DNA from: Zhongshania antarctica
GTDB taxonomy: Bacteria > Pseudomonadota > Gammaproteobacteria > Pseudomonadales > Spongiibacteraceae
Direction of reading: 5' to 3'
Length of the DNA: 64,000 bases
NCBI RefSeq assembly: GCF_014202945.1
Contig: NZ_JACHHW010000004.1
Span: 248,001 to 312,000 of the forward strand
In this document: one piece after another, positions 53,911-63,124 of the stretch
Position numbering within the stretch: the first letter of the stretch is position 1
How the letters are laid out: every line of letters begins with the position of its first letter
Translations under genes and position numbers: made by a program
Notes under the pieces: generated by a model
Told to the model about the DNA's origin: nothing
Seen by the model: only the letters and a program-made list of their open reading frames with translations
Database searches by the model: none

Positions 53911-54243
53911 GAAGTGTTGCTCAGAAGTGATGCGAGGCTGTAAACAGTCGCCAATTTTACGTGCTATGAGCCTGAAAAATCTAGTGTTTTATCATTGAGT
54001 CGGGCCGCGCCGCAGGGCTGTCCAGATTGACAGAGGGGGATGTTCCCAGTACTGTTAGCCGCCGCTTTGAGAATCACCAAGCCGTCGATGCACCACACAG
54101 AACGGTTAGTTCTCATTATATCCGCACTTCAAATATGCCTGCAGGCGCAAATCCCAAGTTTCTGAAACCCAGAAACGATAAAAGGGAACACGCATGCGGT
54201 ATGTTCGCGGGTTACCATTTAAATGTAGCTGGAACTGACAGGC
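53911..54243. other. Intergenic region upstream of the carboxylase operon, no gene seen
   Basis: These 333 bases lie between the divergent pabB and acyl-CoA carboxylase genes. A frame from 54027 would encode 87 residues of unconvincing composition that overlap the carboxylase start, so I do not call it. A small hairpin AGAAC-GGTTA-GTTCT lies at about 54101-54115. Promoters for both flanking genes should be here but no clear pair of boxes stands out. No cobalamin riboswitch signature was recognised. Confidence 0.5.
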
Positions 54244-55977
54244 ATGACAAAAATAGCAAAACTCACTCCCTCATTAGAAAACCCCTTTGAGCAGAAATCT
54301 GAGCTTGAATTCACTGTTCCCGGTCAAATCGACTACGACCCCGGTCTATACGAAGCCGCGCTAAAGGCAGGTTACGACCTGCAGCAGCGTCCCCGCAAAA
54401 TGGCGGGTGTAAAAGGCTTTCAAAAGCAGCACGAAAAGAAGCGGATGTCGATCTGGGAACGAATTGATGTCTTAGCTGACGCAGGTACCGAGCCGAAGAT
54501 TCTTTACCAAAACTGGGGTAAAAATCTGGATGGCGCATCGTTAGTGACTGCTGTGCTGAAAGTAAATGGTCGCGACGTGGCTATTTATGGCCATGACTTC
54601 ACTGTACGTGCTGGCTCTATGGATGCCACCAACGGCACCAAATTAGCCAATTTATTCCGCCTAGCGGGTAAATTGGGCATCCCGCTGGTTGGCATGAACG
54701 ACTCCGCAGGTGCTTATATTCCGGCCGGTGTTGGTGGTCTAGACGGTTACGCTGAAGCCTTTACGGCGCTGCGTAAAATCAACGGTGTTGTGCCATCGAT
54801 TATGTGTATGTTTGGCTATAACGCCGGTGGCGGGTCTTATTTGCCACGTCAGGGCTCGTTTGTTATTCAGCCTAATGACACTTTCTTTGGTCTAACTGGT
54901 CCAGGTGTTGTTAAGTCGGTGCTGGGCGAAGACGTTACTGCTGATGAACTGGGCGGACCAAGTGTTCACTCTAAATCTGGCGTAACCGACTTTGTAGTGC
55001 CCGATGAAGTTGCCGCACTGCGTAAAGTGAAAGAGTTACTAAATTACCTGCCGAGTAATAGCAGCGAAGCACCGGCTTTTCAGCCGACGTCTGATCCGAT
55101 TACCCGCAAAACTTGGGATATCGACCTGCTATTAAAGAAAGCATTCAATAGCCCCACTGGTTTTAACACACCCTTTGATATCAGCATTATCATTCAGCAG
55201 ATGTGTGACCACGGCGATTTCTTTGAAATCCAGCCTGAGCGCGCTCGCAACACGGTCTGCGCCTTGGGTCGCATGGGCGGGAATGTGGTTGGTTTTGTCG
55301 CCAACAACTCGGCTGTGGCCTCTGGCCAGATTGATATCGATGCGGCCTATAAAAACGCGCGCTTTATCCGTTTCTGTAATGTCTACAATATTCCGGTGAT
55401 CTTCATGGAAGACACCACCGGCTTCCTGCCTGGTAAAGAACAAGAGGCGGGCGGTATTGTGCAAGCAGGCCGCGCGATGCTCGACGCGATTATTGATTTG
55501 CGCACTCCGCGCTTTTTGATGATTGTGCGCAACGCCTTCGGCGGTGCCTACGCTGCCTTTAACAACTACCCAACAGGTGCCGACTTTGTTTGCGCACTGC
55601 CGACCACCCGCTTAGCGGTAATGGGGCCTGCCGGTGTTGAGTACGTTTACAAAGATGAAGTTCGCAAAATTCGCGGCTCGCTAAAAGCTAAGATCGCCGA
55701 GGCGACGACGCAGAATGTCAAAGCCGGTATGGCTGAGGCCGAAGCAGTTAGCGCAGCGAAAGACGCGGTTGGCGCATGGCAGAAACAAGAAGAACTGCTG
55801 CTGACTCAGCGTTATGAACGCGAGCTGATGAATCCAAATGAAGCACTAAGCCTGGGATCAATATCCCAGATCGTCATGCCCTCAGACCTACGCAAGGTAC
55901 TGGGCGAGCAACTGGAACTGCACCTCAAGGCCTATAAGCCTGAACCCATGGGTGGTGTGCAGCGGGAGTTCCATTAA
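54244..55977 (+). CDS. Acyl-CoA carboxylase carboxyltransferase subunit (propionyl-CoA carboxylase beta type)
   Basis: This is a 577-residue carboxyltransferase of the crotonase fold, with the two homologous halves expected. The N-half shows [20 protein letters not shown] and [24 protein letters not shown], with the acyl-CoA oxyanion region [17 protein letters not shown]. The C-half shows [40 protein letters not shown] and [19 protein letters not shown]. It transfers CO2 from carboxy-biotin to the acyl-CoA. The following gene supplies the biotin carboxylase. The operon context with mutase and epimerase points to propionyl-CoA as substrate; the sequence alone does not prove it. Confidence 0.9.
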   Translation: MTKIAKLTPSLENPFEQKSELEFTVPGQIDYDPGLYEAALKAGYDLQQRPRKMAGVKGFQKQHEKKRMSIWERIDVLADAGTEPKILYQNWGKNLDGASLVTAVLKVNGRDVAIYGHDFTVRAGSMDATNGTKLANLFRLAGKLGIPLVGMNDSAGAYIPAGVGGLDGYAEAFTALRKINGVVPSIMCMFGYNAGGGSYLPRQGSFVIQPNDTFFGLTGPGVVKSVLGEDVTADELGGPSVHSKSGVTDFVVPDEVAALRKVKELLNYLPSNSSEAPAFQPTSDPITRKTWDIDLLLKKAFNSPTGFNTPFDISIIIQQMCDHGDFFEIQPERARNTVCALGRMGGNVVGFVANNSAVASGQIDIDAAYKNARFIRFCNVYNIPVIFMEDTTGFLPGKEQEAGGIVQAGRAMLDAIIDLRTPRFLMIVRNAFGGAYAAFNNYPTGADFVCALPTTRLAVMGPAGVEYVYKDEVRKIRGSLKAKIAEATTQNVKAGMAEAEAVSAAKDAVGAWQKQEELLLTQRYERELMNPNEALSLGSISQIVMPSDLRKVLGEQLELHLKAYKPEPMGGVQREFH

Positions 55978-56044
55978 CCCCCCGTTGCGTGCAACGGTTT
56001 CTTAATCCATTGAATTAGACGATTCGCTAACGAGGTTATTCGAC

Positions 56045-58888
56045 GTGCAAGCAAGCAATAATTATTATTTGAGCAATCCTATGGTCCATAAAGACCGGAA
56101 ACTGGCTAAATCAAAATCAGAATGGGTGAGAGCATTCGCCTGTAACGACATGAAACCATTGATTATTTGCCGTGGCCCAATCCGTAAGGAAGCCATGGAT
56201 GTATTCGATGAAATGGGCATCACTCACTACGGTATTTTGCTCTCTGAAAAAGATTCCATTACCTATACCAATGCCCTAGCCCCAGAGCTGCGCACGCTAA
56301 CAGACCCAGACCGGGTTCACCGAGTGCCAGACTACAGCGGCGCCACTAAAGAAGAGCGTCAAAAGCGCATTCAGCAGATTATCCGCATTGCTTACGACAA
56401 CGGCTATAACTCAATTTTTGCGGGCTATGGCTTTATGTCAGAAGACGCTGAAATGGTTGAGTCCATGGAGAAGGCCGGGCTGAACTTTATTGGGCCTTGT
56501 TCCTTTACCCAGAAATCTGCGGGTATGAAGGATCAGGCCAAGCGCACCGCGCTGGAAACCGGTGTATCGGTTACTCCTGGCGTGAATAACGCCACTAGCT
56601 TGGCCTTATTTGCTAAATACGGTAAAGATGGCTTAGTTAAATGCGCCAAAGATCACAAACTCGATGTTGATTTTGCCGCATGTAAAGACGAAGAAGAGCA
56701 GGCTTTAGCCTTGCTGGCAGCGTCTTACGAAGCCAATATCGACATCGTTAATGCTGCGGAAATTGGTGCGGCATTGCAGGTTGAAGCCAAGCGTATGCTG
56801 ACTGAGAAACCCAATAATCGTTTTCGCTTAAAAGCGATAGCCGGTGGTGGTGGTAAAGGTCAGCGCATTTTGCAGTCGGCTAATTCCTATGAAGGCGCGA
56901 CCATCGAAGAGAAGGTCGAAAAAGCCGCCGCCAATGTTCCGTCCTTGGTGTTGGAATGCTTAATCGAGCTGAAAACTAACGGTGTGGGCGACAATAAAAA
57001 CGTCCTGATCGAAATGAATATCGACACCACCCGTCACCAAGAAATTCAGGTGGTGGGTAACGGCGAGTGGTGCATGACGATGGGCGGTCGCGACTGTTCA
57101 TTGCAGATGCATGAACAGAAATTGCTGGAAGTATCGGTTACCGAAGAAGAACTTGCAGCCGCGATTGAAGTGGCCGCTGCTGCAGGCAAGACCGCAGAAG
57201 CCGAGCAGCTGAAGAAAGACCTTGTTATTCTCCAGCATATGGAGCGGGAGGGGGCGATCTTTGGTGAAGCGGTTAAGCTGGACTCACTCGGCACCTTTGA
57301 GTGTATTGTCGACGGCGAAGCGCACTACTTCATGGAAATGAACACCCGAATCCAGGTTGAACACCGGGTAACTGAGCTGTGCTACAAACTAAAATTCACC
57401 AACCCTGACGACTCTGGCGACTATTTCATTGCCGAAAGTTTGGTTGAAGTGATGGTTTTACTGGCGCGTCACGGCAAGAAACTGCCCAAGCCGACCCGTA
57501 TTCTGCGCGAAAAGACCTCGGTTGAAGCGCGAATGAACGCCACCAACCAAGCGCTGCAGCCCCACGCCGGTGGTGTGATTGAAAACTGGTCTAACGCAAT
57601 TTCTGGTGAAATTCGCGATGATCAGGGTATTTCGACTCACAACCCAGACACCGATGTTTTCATGAAGTACCACCTAGCCGGTGCGTATGACTCTAACATC
57701 GCCTTGTTGCTGACCACCGGCGAAACTCGTCTGAGCAGCTATCAGCGCTTGGCTGAAATTCTGCGTCGTACTGAGTTGCGCGGCAAGGATTTGTCGACCA
57801 ACCTAGAGTTTCATTACGGTTTGATTCATTGGTTTATCGGTAACGGCATCAACGCTCGCCCGTCGACCAATTTCATCGTCCCGTACCTGACTGCCGTGGG
57901 CCTATTGAAGGAGCAGGCCAATCAGATTGATTTAGATGTGGCCTTTAACGAAATTCGCCAGAAGTATGTCGCGGCGGCAGGCGATAATGCCAAGGCGTGG
58001 GCAGAAGCCCTCGATGCCAAAAAGCTGCTGTTAATTCGGCCCTTGGAGCGGCTGTTCGCTGAGCCACACTATATGTCTGGCTGGCTGAGCATGAACAAAG
58101 ACAATCTGCATATCGCCGATGGCGAAATTAAATGGCAGATTAACCCTATTGAAATGCTGGACAAGCTTTACCACTACCTCAATATGGATTTTGAAAAGGG
58201 CAAGCCCGCTCGTTATATGATCTGGGATCACGATCACGATATTCTGACGGCGGCGGTGAGCTTCTACAAATCATTGAATGAGAAAGTCGACGCGGCGGAT
58301 TTTCCAGCCTTGCAAGCGCTGCTGGCAAGCGACAAAGCGCCAAAAGGCTTTAGCAGTGACGAGTGGCTGGCGGTGCGCAGCGCTCACGTGGGCTATTACG
58401 CCGGCACCGAAGTCCTCGCCGTGCTGATGTATATCGCCACTGAAACCGGCTTCTGTGAACTGAGCGTTAATCCTGATTTGAGTATTACCATTCCAGAGCG
58501 CCTCACCAACAAAGACTTGCAAAAGCAGATGGCCAAAGTATTGGTGCCACCACCTGCCGCGAAGTCAGACGAGGTGTTGGCAGCCAGCGGTGGTATGTAT
58601 TACCCCCGCGAAGCGCCGGGTATGGATGTATTCGTTAGCGAAGGTGATCACTTTAATACTGGCGATACGCTGTATATTGTTGAAGTCATGAAAATGTTCA
58701 ACAAGGTAATTGCGCCGTTCTCCGGCACCATTGCCAAGGTCTTGGTTGAAGGCGACGGTGTGATCATTAAGAAAGGCCAGCCTTTGTTTAAAATCATACC
58801 TGACGAGATGATTGTTATTGAAACCCCCGAGGAAGTCGCCGAAATGCGTCGCGTGAAAACCATCGAGTTTCTCGCCACATTGAAGTGA
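56045..58888 (+). CDS. Atypical biotin carboxylase / biotin carrier fusion, 947 aa
   Basis: The 947-residue protein starts at GTG 56045 with GAGG upstream. It has a biotin-carboxylase N-domain (about 45-165), an ATP-grasp core with FRLKAIAGGGGKGQRIL and FMEMNTRIQVEHRVTE, and a BC C-domain (to about 540). A long region of 540-810 has no motif I know. A C-terminal biotinyl domain carries VEVMKMFNK with the biotin Lys883 (common form EAMKM). Helical insertions interrupt the ATP-grasp at about 190-265 and 365-400. Standard PccA chains are near 660 residues. It should carboxylate biotin for the carboxyltransferase encoded just upstream. Strong in class, unusual in architecture. Confidence 0.85.
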   Translation: MQASNNYYLSNPMVHKDRKLAKSKSEWVRAFACNDMKPLIICRGPIRKEAMDVFDEMGITHYGILLSEKDSITYTNALAPELRTLTDPDRVHRVPDYSGATKEERQKRIQQIIRIAYDNGYNSIFAGYGFMSEDAEMVESMEKAGLNFIGPCSFTQKSAGMKDQAKRTALETGVSVTPGVNNATSLALFAKYGKDGLVKCAKDHKLDVDFAACKDEEEQALALLAASYEANIDIVNAAEIGAALQVEAKRMLTEKPNNRFRLKAIAGGGGKGQRILQSANSYEGATIEEKVEKAAANVPSLVLECLIELKTNGVGDNKNVLIEMNIDTTRHQEIQVVGNGEWCMTMGGRDCSLQMHEQKLLEVSVTEEELAAAIEVAAAAGKTAEAEQLKKDLVILQHMEREGAIFGEAVKLDSLGTFECIVDGEAHYFMEMNTRIQVEHRVTELCYKLKFTNPDDSGDYFIAESLVEVMVLLARHGKKLPKPTRILREKTSVEARMNATNQALQPHAGGVIENWSNAISGEIRDDQGISTHNPDTDVFMKYHLAGAYDSNIALLLTTGETRLSSYQRLAEILRRTELRGKDLSTNLEFHYGLIHWFIGNGINARPSTNFIVPYLTAVGLLKEQANQIDLDVAFNEIRQKYVAAAGDNAKAWAEALDAKKLLLIRPLERLFAEPHYMSGWLSMNKDNLHIADGEIKWQINPIEMLDKLYHYLNMDFEKGKPARYMIWDHDHDILTAAVSFYKSLNEKVDAADFPALQALLASDKAPKGFSSDEWLAVRSAHVGYYAGTEVLAVLMYIATETGFCELSVNPDLSITIPERLTNKDLQKQMAKVLVPPPAAKSDEVLAASGGMYYPREAPGMDVFVSEGDHFNTGDTLYIVEVMKMFNKVIAPFSGTIAKVLVEGDGVIIKKGQPLFKIIPDEMIVIETPEEVAEMRRVKTIEFLATLK

Positions 58889-58894
58889 TTGTCT

Positions 58895-58919
58895 GCGCTG
58901 GCAGCACTGCTGCCAGCGC
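58895..58919 (+). terminator. Strong hairpin between biotin carboxylase and epimerase genes
   Basis: GCGCTGGCAG (58895-58904) pairs perfectly with CTGCCAGCGC (58910-58919) around a CACTG loop. It begins 6 bases after the carboxylase stop, and TATTTAAGC follows. It may be a partial terminator or an mRNA-processing/stability structure that sets the ratio of carboxylase to epimerase and mutase. Confidence 0.5.
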
Positions 58920-58942
58920 TATTTAAGCTAAGGAGAATTTCA

Positions 58943-59356
58943 ATGATTACTGGTCTTGATCATATTGCTGTTGCCGTACCCGATTTAGAGAAAGCCATTG
59001 CCCGATTTATGGCGGATTTTGGCCTGCATTACGATGGCAGCGAAGAAGTGGAGAGCGCCAAAACCGCAACTGCTTTCTTTCCACTGAAATCAACGAGCAT
59101 CGAGTTAGTAAGCCCCTTGCGCGGCGAAGGCCCTATTGCCAAATATCTGGAAAAGAAACCTGGCGGACTACATCACCTGTGTTTCAGCACCGACGATATC
59201 GTGGCTGACGTGGCGCGGCTCAAAGCCCTAGGCTATCAATTCTTGGCTGATGCGCCATCACCTGGCGCCCACGGTTGCCAAGTTATCTTTATTCATCCCA
59301 AGTCCTGTGATGGCGTGCTCATCGAGCTCAGCCAGCCCGGTGACGACCACCACTAA
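58943..59356 (+). CDS. mce: Methylmalonyl-CoA epimerase
   Basis: The product is a 137-residue vicinal-oxygen-chelate enzyme starting at ATG 58943, with AAGGAG 9 bases upstream. The domain shows GLDHIAVAVPDLEKAIARF (first metal His), FFPLKSTSIELVSPL (Glu), PGGLHHLCFSTDDI (second His) and VLIELSQP (Glu). It interconverts the (S)- and (R)-forms of methylmalonyl-CoA between the carboxylase and mutase steps. It is placed between the carboxylase genes and the mutase gene, which fixes its role well. Confidence 0.93.
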   Translation: MITGLDHIAVAVPDLEKAIARFMADFGLHYDGSEEVESAKTATAFFPLKSTSIELVSPLRGEGPIAKYLEKKPGGLHHLCFSTDDIVADVARLKALGYQFLADAPSPGAHGCQVIFIHPKSCDGVLIELSQPGDDHH

Positions 59357-59432
59357 TTATTAGCCCGATTTGTAGCCGCGCATCCAGCATGCAAAAAGCG
59401 GCGCAAACTCACTGACAATGACAGGTAAATCC

Positions 59433-61592
59433 ATGGCAGATTACAAAGCTCCCGAGACATCCGTAGACGAGTGGAAAGCACTGGCCAATAAAGCCCTTGC
59501 GAAAAGCAACCAAACCCTCGACGACTTGGTTTGGCACACCCCTGAAGGAATAGATGTTAAGCCCTTATACACTCAGGAAGATGTAAAAGATCTGCCCTAT
59601 ACCAATACCTTACCTGGCATAGAGCCCTTTATTCGCGGCCCCCAGCCCACCATGTACGCTGGTCGTCCTTGGACAATTCGCCAGTACGCCGGTTTCTCTA
59701 CCGCTGAAGAATCCAATGCCTTTTACCGCAAAGCACTCGCCGCTGGTGGTCAGGGTGTGTCAGTCGCCTTCGATTTGGCAACGCACCGCGGTTACGACTC
59801 CGATCACCCCCGGGTTACTGGTGACGTCGGTAAAGCTGGTGTTGCGATCGACTCCGTTGAAGACATGAAGGTCTTGTTCAACGAGATCCCCTTAGACAAA
59901 GTCTCCGTTTCCATGACCATGAACGGCGCGGTATTACCCGTACTGGCAGGTTATATCGTTGCCGCGGAAGAGCAGGGCGTTTCTCAGGATAAATTGTCTG
60001 GCACCATCCAGAACGACATCCTCAAAGAATTCATGGTGCGTAACACCTATATTTACCCGCCACTGCCGTCAATGAAGATCATCGGCGACATCATTGCCTA
60101 TGCTTCTAGTAATATGCCCAAGTACAACACCATCTCTATTTCTGGTTACCACATCCAGGAAGCGGGCGCCGATGCGGCCCTAGAGTTGGCTTACACCTTG
60201 GCCGATGGTAAGGAATACATCCGCACTGCAATTGCTGCGGGCTTAGATATCGATAAGTTCGCTGGCCGCCTGTCCTTCTTCTGGGGCATAGGCATGAATT
60301 TTTACATGGAAATCGCCAAAATGCGCGCGGCACGTTTGCTGTGGGCTAAAATCGTTTCTGAGTTTGAGCCTAAAGATCAGCGCTCAAAAATGCTGCGTAC
60401 CCACAGCCAGACTTCAGGTTGGTCGCTGACCGAGCAAGACCCTTACAACAATATCGTGCGCACCACCATCGAGGCCATGGCGGCGGTATTTGGCGGCACT
60501 CAGTCGCTGCACACCAACGCCCTGGATGAAGCAATTGCACTGCCAACTCAGTTCTCTTCACGTATCGCCCGTAATACCCAACTGATTATTCAGGAAGAAA
60601 CCGGTATCACCAATGTGGTCGATCCCTGGGGCGGCTCCTACATGATGGAATCGCTGACCAAGGACATCGCTGACCGCGCTTGGGAATTGATTCAAGAAGT
60701 CGAAGAGAAGGGCGGCATGGCCAAGGCCATTGAAACTGGCCTGCCAAAACTGCGCATTGAAGAATCCGCAGCGCGCAAACAAGCGCGTATCGACCGCGGT
60801 GAAGACGTCATCGTTGGCGTCAACAAATACACCCTAGACGAAGAAGACGATGTTGATGTACTCGACATCGACAACAACGCCGTGCGTGAATCTCAGGTTG
60901 CTGCGCTGGCTAAAATTCGCGCCTCGCGGGACGAAGCTGCCGTTGAAGAAGCACTTGAAGCGATTTACCAGTGCGCCTGTGGCGGCGAAGGTAACTTGCT
61001 GGATCTGGCCGTTAAAGCGACGCGCTTACGCGCAACAGTTGGGGAGATCTCTTTCGCTATGGAACGTGAATTCGGTCGTTTTAACGCCCAGTCACAAACG
61101 GTATCTGGCGTTTACGGTAGCGCTTACCAAGACGACGAAAACTGGCAGGGCATTAGCAAAGACATCGAAGACTTCGCTGAAAAGCACGGTCGTCGTCCGC
61201 GTATGCTAGTCTGCAAAATGGGCCAAGACGGTCACGACCGCGGCGCCAAAGTTATCGCAACCGCCTTTGCTGACGTTGGTTTTGATATCGACTTGTCGCC
61301 CATGTTCTCAACCCCTGAAGAAGTCGCCAAACAAGCCGTTGAAAACGACGTGCACGTTGTGGGTGTATCGTCACAGGCTGCTGGTCACAAGACGCTTATC
61401 CCGGAACTGATTTCAGAACTGAAGAAAGCCGGTGCCGACGACATCATCGTCATCGCGGGTGGTGTTATTCCACGCCAAGATTACGACTTCCTTAATGCCG
61501 CCGGTGTTAAAGGCATCTTTGGTCCCGGTACCAAAATCCCCCTCGCTGCACGCGGCGTGTTGGATGCAATTAATGAGGCGTATAAGGGCTAG
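59433..61592 (+). CDS. Methylmalonyl-CoA mutase, B12-dependent (alpha/catalytic type)
   Basis: This 719-residue mutase (from the ATG at 59433, with AGGT upstream) rearranges (R)-methylmalonyl-CoA to succinyl-CoA. The substrate barrel (about 20-520) contains [39 protein letters not shown] and [17 protein letters not shown]. The C-terminal cobalamin domain has [14 protein letters not shown], in which His601 is the lower axial ligand, then [12 protein letters not shown] and [14 protein letters not shown]. Both halves are fused in one chain, as in human and the catalytic chain of bacterial enzymes. An in-frame ATG 15 bases upstream is less likely. meaB follows after a repeat. Confidence 0.95.
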   Translation: MADYKAPETSVDEWKALANKALAKSNQTLDDLVWHTPEGIDVKPLYTQEDVKDLPYTNTLPGIEPFIRGPQPTMYAGRPWTIRQYAGFSTAEESNAFYRKALAAGGQGVSVAFDLATHRGYDSDHPRVTGDVGKAGVAIDSVEDMKVLFNEIPLDKVSVSMTMNGAVLPVLAGYIVAAEEQGVSQDKLSGTIQNDILKEFMVRNTYIYPPLPSMKIIGDIIAYASSNMPKYNTISISGYHIQEAGADAALELAYTLADGKEYIRTAIAAGLDIDKFAGRLSFFWGIGMNFYMEIAKMRAARLLWAKIVSEFEPKDQRSKMLRTHSQTSGWSLTEQDPYNNIVRTTIEAMAAVFGGTQSLHTNALDEAIALPTQFSSRIARNTQLIIQEETGITNVVDPWGGSYMMESLTKDIADRAWELIQEVEEKGGMAKAIETGLPKLRIEESAARKQARIDRGEDVIVGVNKYTLDEEDDVDVLDIDNNAVRESQVAALAKIRASRDEAAVEEALEAIYQCACGGEGNLLDLAVKATRLRATVGEISFAMEREFGRFNAQSQTVSGVYGSAYQDDENWQGISKDIEDFAEKHGRRPRMLVCKMGQDGHDRGAKVIATAFADVGFDIDLSPMFSTPEEVAKQAVENDVHVVGVSSQAAGHKTLIPELISELKKAGADDIIVIAGGVIPRQDYDFLNAAGVKGIFGPGTKIPLAARGVLDAINEAYKG

Positions 61593-61596
61593 TAAG

Positions 61597-61644
61597 GGGA
61601 GACGGAAAACGCTAACAGAGCGGTTTTTGCGTCTCCTGTCTCCC
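61597..61644. repeat. Intergenic inverted repeat, GGGAGACG family, copy 2
   Basis: GGGAGACGGAAAACGC (61597-61612) and GCGTCTCCTGTCTCCC (61629-61644) are inverted repeats matching at 13 of 16 positions, with a 16-base centre. The right arm matches that of copy 1 (14771-14788) at 17 of 18 bases, including the following AT. It lies between the mutase gene and meaB, starting 4 bases after the mutase stop. The two copies are 47 kb apart, so this is a dispersed family. Confidence 0.6.
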
Positions 61645-61663
61645 ATTCAGCGTAACGCATATT

Positions 61664-62635
61664 ATGGCTATAGACATTGAAGCACTCCAAGCCGGCAATT
61701 CCCGCGCGCTGGCCAAGGCCATTACCTTGGTCGAGAGCAAGCGGGTAGAGCACCGCACTGAGGCGCAGTTGCTACTAGAGCAATTGCTGCCTCGTATTGG
61801 CAATAGTATCCGTATTGGGATTACCGGCATTCCTGGTGTTGGTAAATCCACATTCATCGAGGCCTTTGGCCTGTATCTTTTGAGTCAGGGTAAGCGGGTT
61901 GCAGTATTGGCTGTTGACCCCAGCTCGCCCATTGCCGGCGGTTCCATTTTGGGTGACAAAACCCGTATGGAAATGCTGTCGCGCAGTAAAGACGCGTTTA
62001 TCAGGCCCTCACCCTCAGAAGGCTCCCTCGGCGGTGTCGCTCAAAAAACCCGCGAAACCATGCTGCTCTGCGAAGCGGCGGGTTATGACGTGATCTTGGT
62101 GGAAACCGTTGGGGTAGGGCAGTCGGAATACGAAGTCGCCAGTATGGTCGATTTCTTTATGGTGCTGATGCTGCCCAATGCTGGCGATGAATTGCAGGGC
62201 ATTAAAAAAGGCATTATTGAATTGGCTGACGCGCTGGTGATTAATAAGGCCGATGGTGAGAGTATTAATCTGGCCCAACAAACCAAGCGCCATTACGAAA
62301 ACGCGCTTCACTTATTGCGCCACAATACCTTTTGGACGCCGCAAGTGATGAGCTGTTCGGCGATCAAGAACGAAAATATCGAAGCCATTTGGGGTATGAT
62401 TAGCGGCTTTAAAATAGACGCAACTAAGAATGGCTCGCTGCAAGAAAAACGCTCACGCCAAGCGCGGGAGTGGATGAATAAACTGCTCCACGAAATGCTG
62501 GAAATGAAGCTAAAGCAAAACCCAGAAGTACGGGAATTGCTGCCCCAATTAAACGACAAAGTCACCAACGGTGAAACTACGCCGTATCTTGCTGCAACAA
62601 GGCTGATCAATCTGCTGTTTCAGGCAGCAAAGTAA
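61664..62635 (+). CDS. meaB: Methylmalonyl-CoA mutase GTPase chaperone MeaB
   Basis: The 323-residue G-protein chaperone (MeaB/ArgK family) loads and protects adenosylcobalamin in the mutase. Walker A GITGIPGVGKST is at residues 52-63, followed by RVAVLAVDPSSPIAGGSILGDKTRM, FIRPSPSEGSLGGVAQKT, VILVETVGVGQSE (Walker B) and INKADGE (base specificity). It lies 71 bases downstream of the mutase gene, separated by an inverted repeat. E. coli ArgK was first thought to be a kinase, but the mutase linkage here supports the chaperone role. Confidence 0.95.
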   Translation: MAIDIEALQAGNSRALAKAITLVESKRVEHRTEAQLLLEQLLPRIGNSIRIGITGIPGVGKSTFIEAFGLYLLSQGKRVAVLAVDPSSPIAGGSILGDKTRMEMLSRSKDAFIRPSPSEGSLGGVAQKTRETMLLCEAAGYDVILVETVGVGQSEYEVASMVDFFMVLMLPNAGDELQGIKKGIIELADALVINKADGESINLAQQTKRHYENALHLLRHNTFWTPQVMSCSAIKNENIEAIWGMISGFKIDATKNGSLQEKRSRQAREWMNKLLHEMLEMKLKQNPEVRELLPQLNDKVTNGETTPYLAATRLINLLFQAAK

Positions 62636-62666
62636 ACACGGCGTTGTAAAATTAGGTATTTAAGTC

Positions 62667-63113
62667 ATGAACGGTAAGGCCCTAGACGATTTTATTGGCT
62701 TGTATTTGCCGACTGCCCAGCATATGCAGCTCAGTGTCAAACACTACGACGGCAAAAGTCTGCAATTACACGCTCCCTTGGGGCCTAGTATTAATGACAA
62801 GCTCACCGCCTTTGGCGGCAGTATTTACTGTGTTGCGGTAATGGCTTGCTGGGGCATGACGTATTTACGCTGTGTCGATTACGGCCTAGATCCCGATATT
62901 GTGGTAGCTGAGGCGAGTATTGAATACTTAAAGCCGATTCCCGACGATATTGTGGCAGAGTCACTGATCGCCGACGAAAGCGATTGGCAGCGTTTTTTTG
63001 CGCACTATGAAGAGCGCGGTCGCGCTAAAATTAATTTGTGTTCAGAAATTAAAGTGAACGGTGAGGTTGCCGTTCGTTTCAAAGGGCTTTACGCTATCGT
63101 AGGCGTCAAATGA
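62667..63113 (+). CDS. YiiD_C-type thioesterase-like hotdog protein
   Basis: The product has 148 residues. The hotdog core is recognised from LHAPLGPSINDKLTAFGGSIY, then VVAEASIEYLKPIPDDIVAES and RGRAKINLCSEIKVNGEVAVRFKGLYAIV, matching the C-terminal domain of YiiD, a putative thioesterase family. It has no separate acetyltransferase domain as E. coli YiiD has. It is 31 bases downstream of meaB on the same strand, so it may hydrolyse an acyl-CoA from the propionate pathway, but that is speculation. Confidence 0.75.
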   Translation: MNGKALDDFIGLYLPTAQHMQLSVKHYDGKSLQLHAPLGPSINDKLTAFGGSIYCVAVMACWGMTYLRCVDYGLDPDIVVAEASIEYLKPIPDDIVAESLIADESDWQRFFAHYEERGRAKINLCSEIKVNGEVAVRFKGLYAIVGVK

Positions 63114-63124
63114 CGCCTAAACCA

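Noticed and set aside
53911-54243. B12 riboswitch ahead of the carboxylase/mutase operon
   Set aside because: The mutase uses B12, so I looked for the B12-box, but no recognisable B12-box or multi-helix arrangement is visible.
54027-54290. 87-residue plus-strand frame before the carboxylase gene
   Set aside because: Overlaps the start of the carboxyltransferase gene in another frame, has a low-complexity polar composition and no ribosome site. Treated as non-coding leader.
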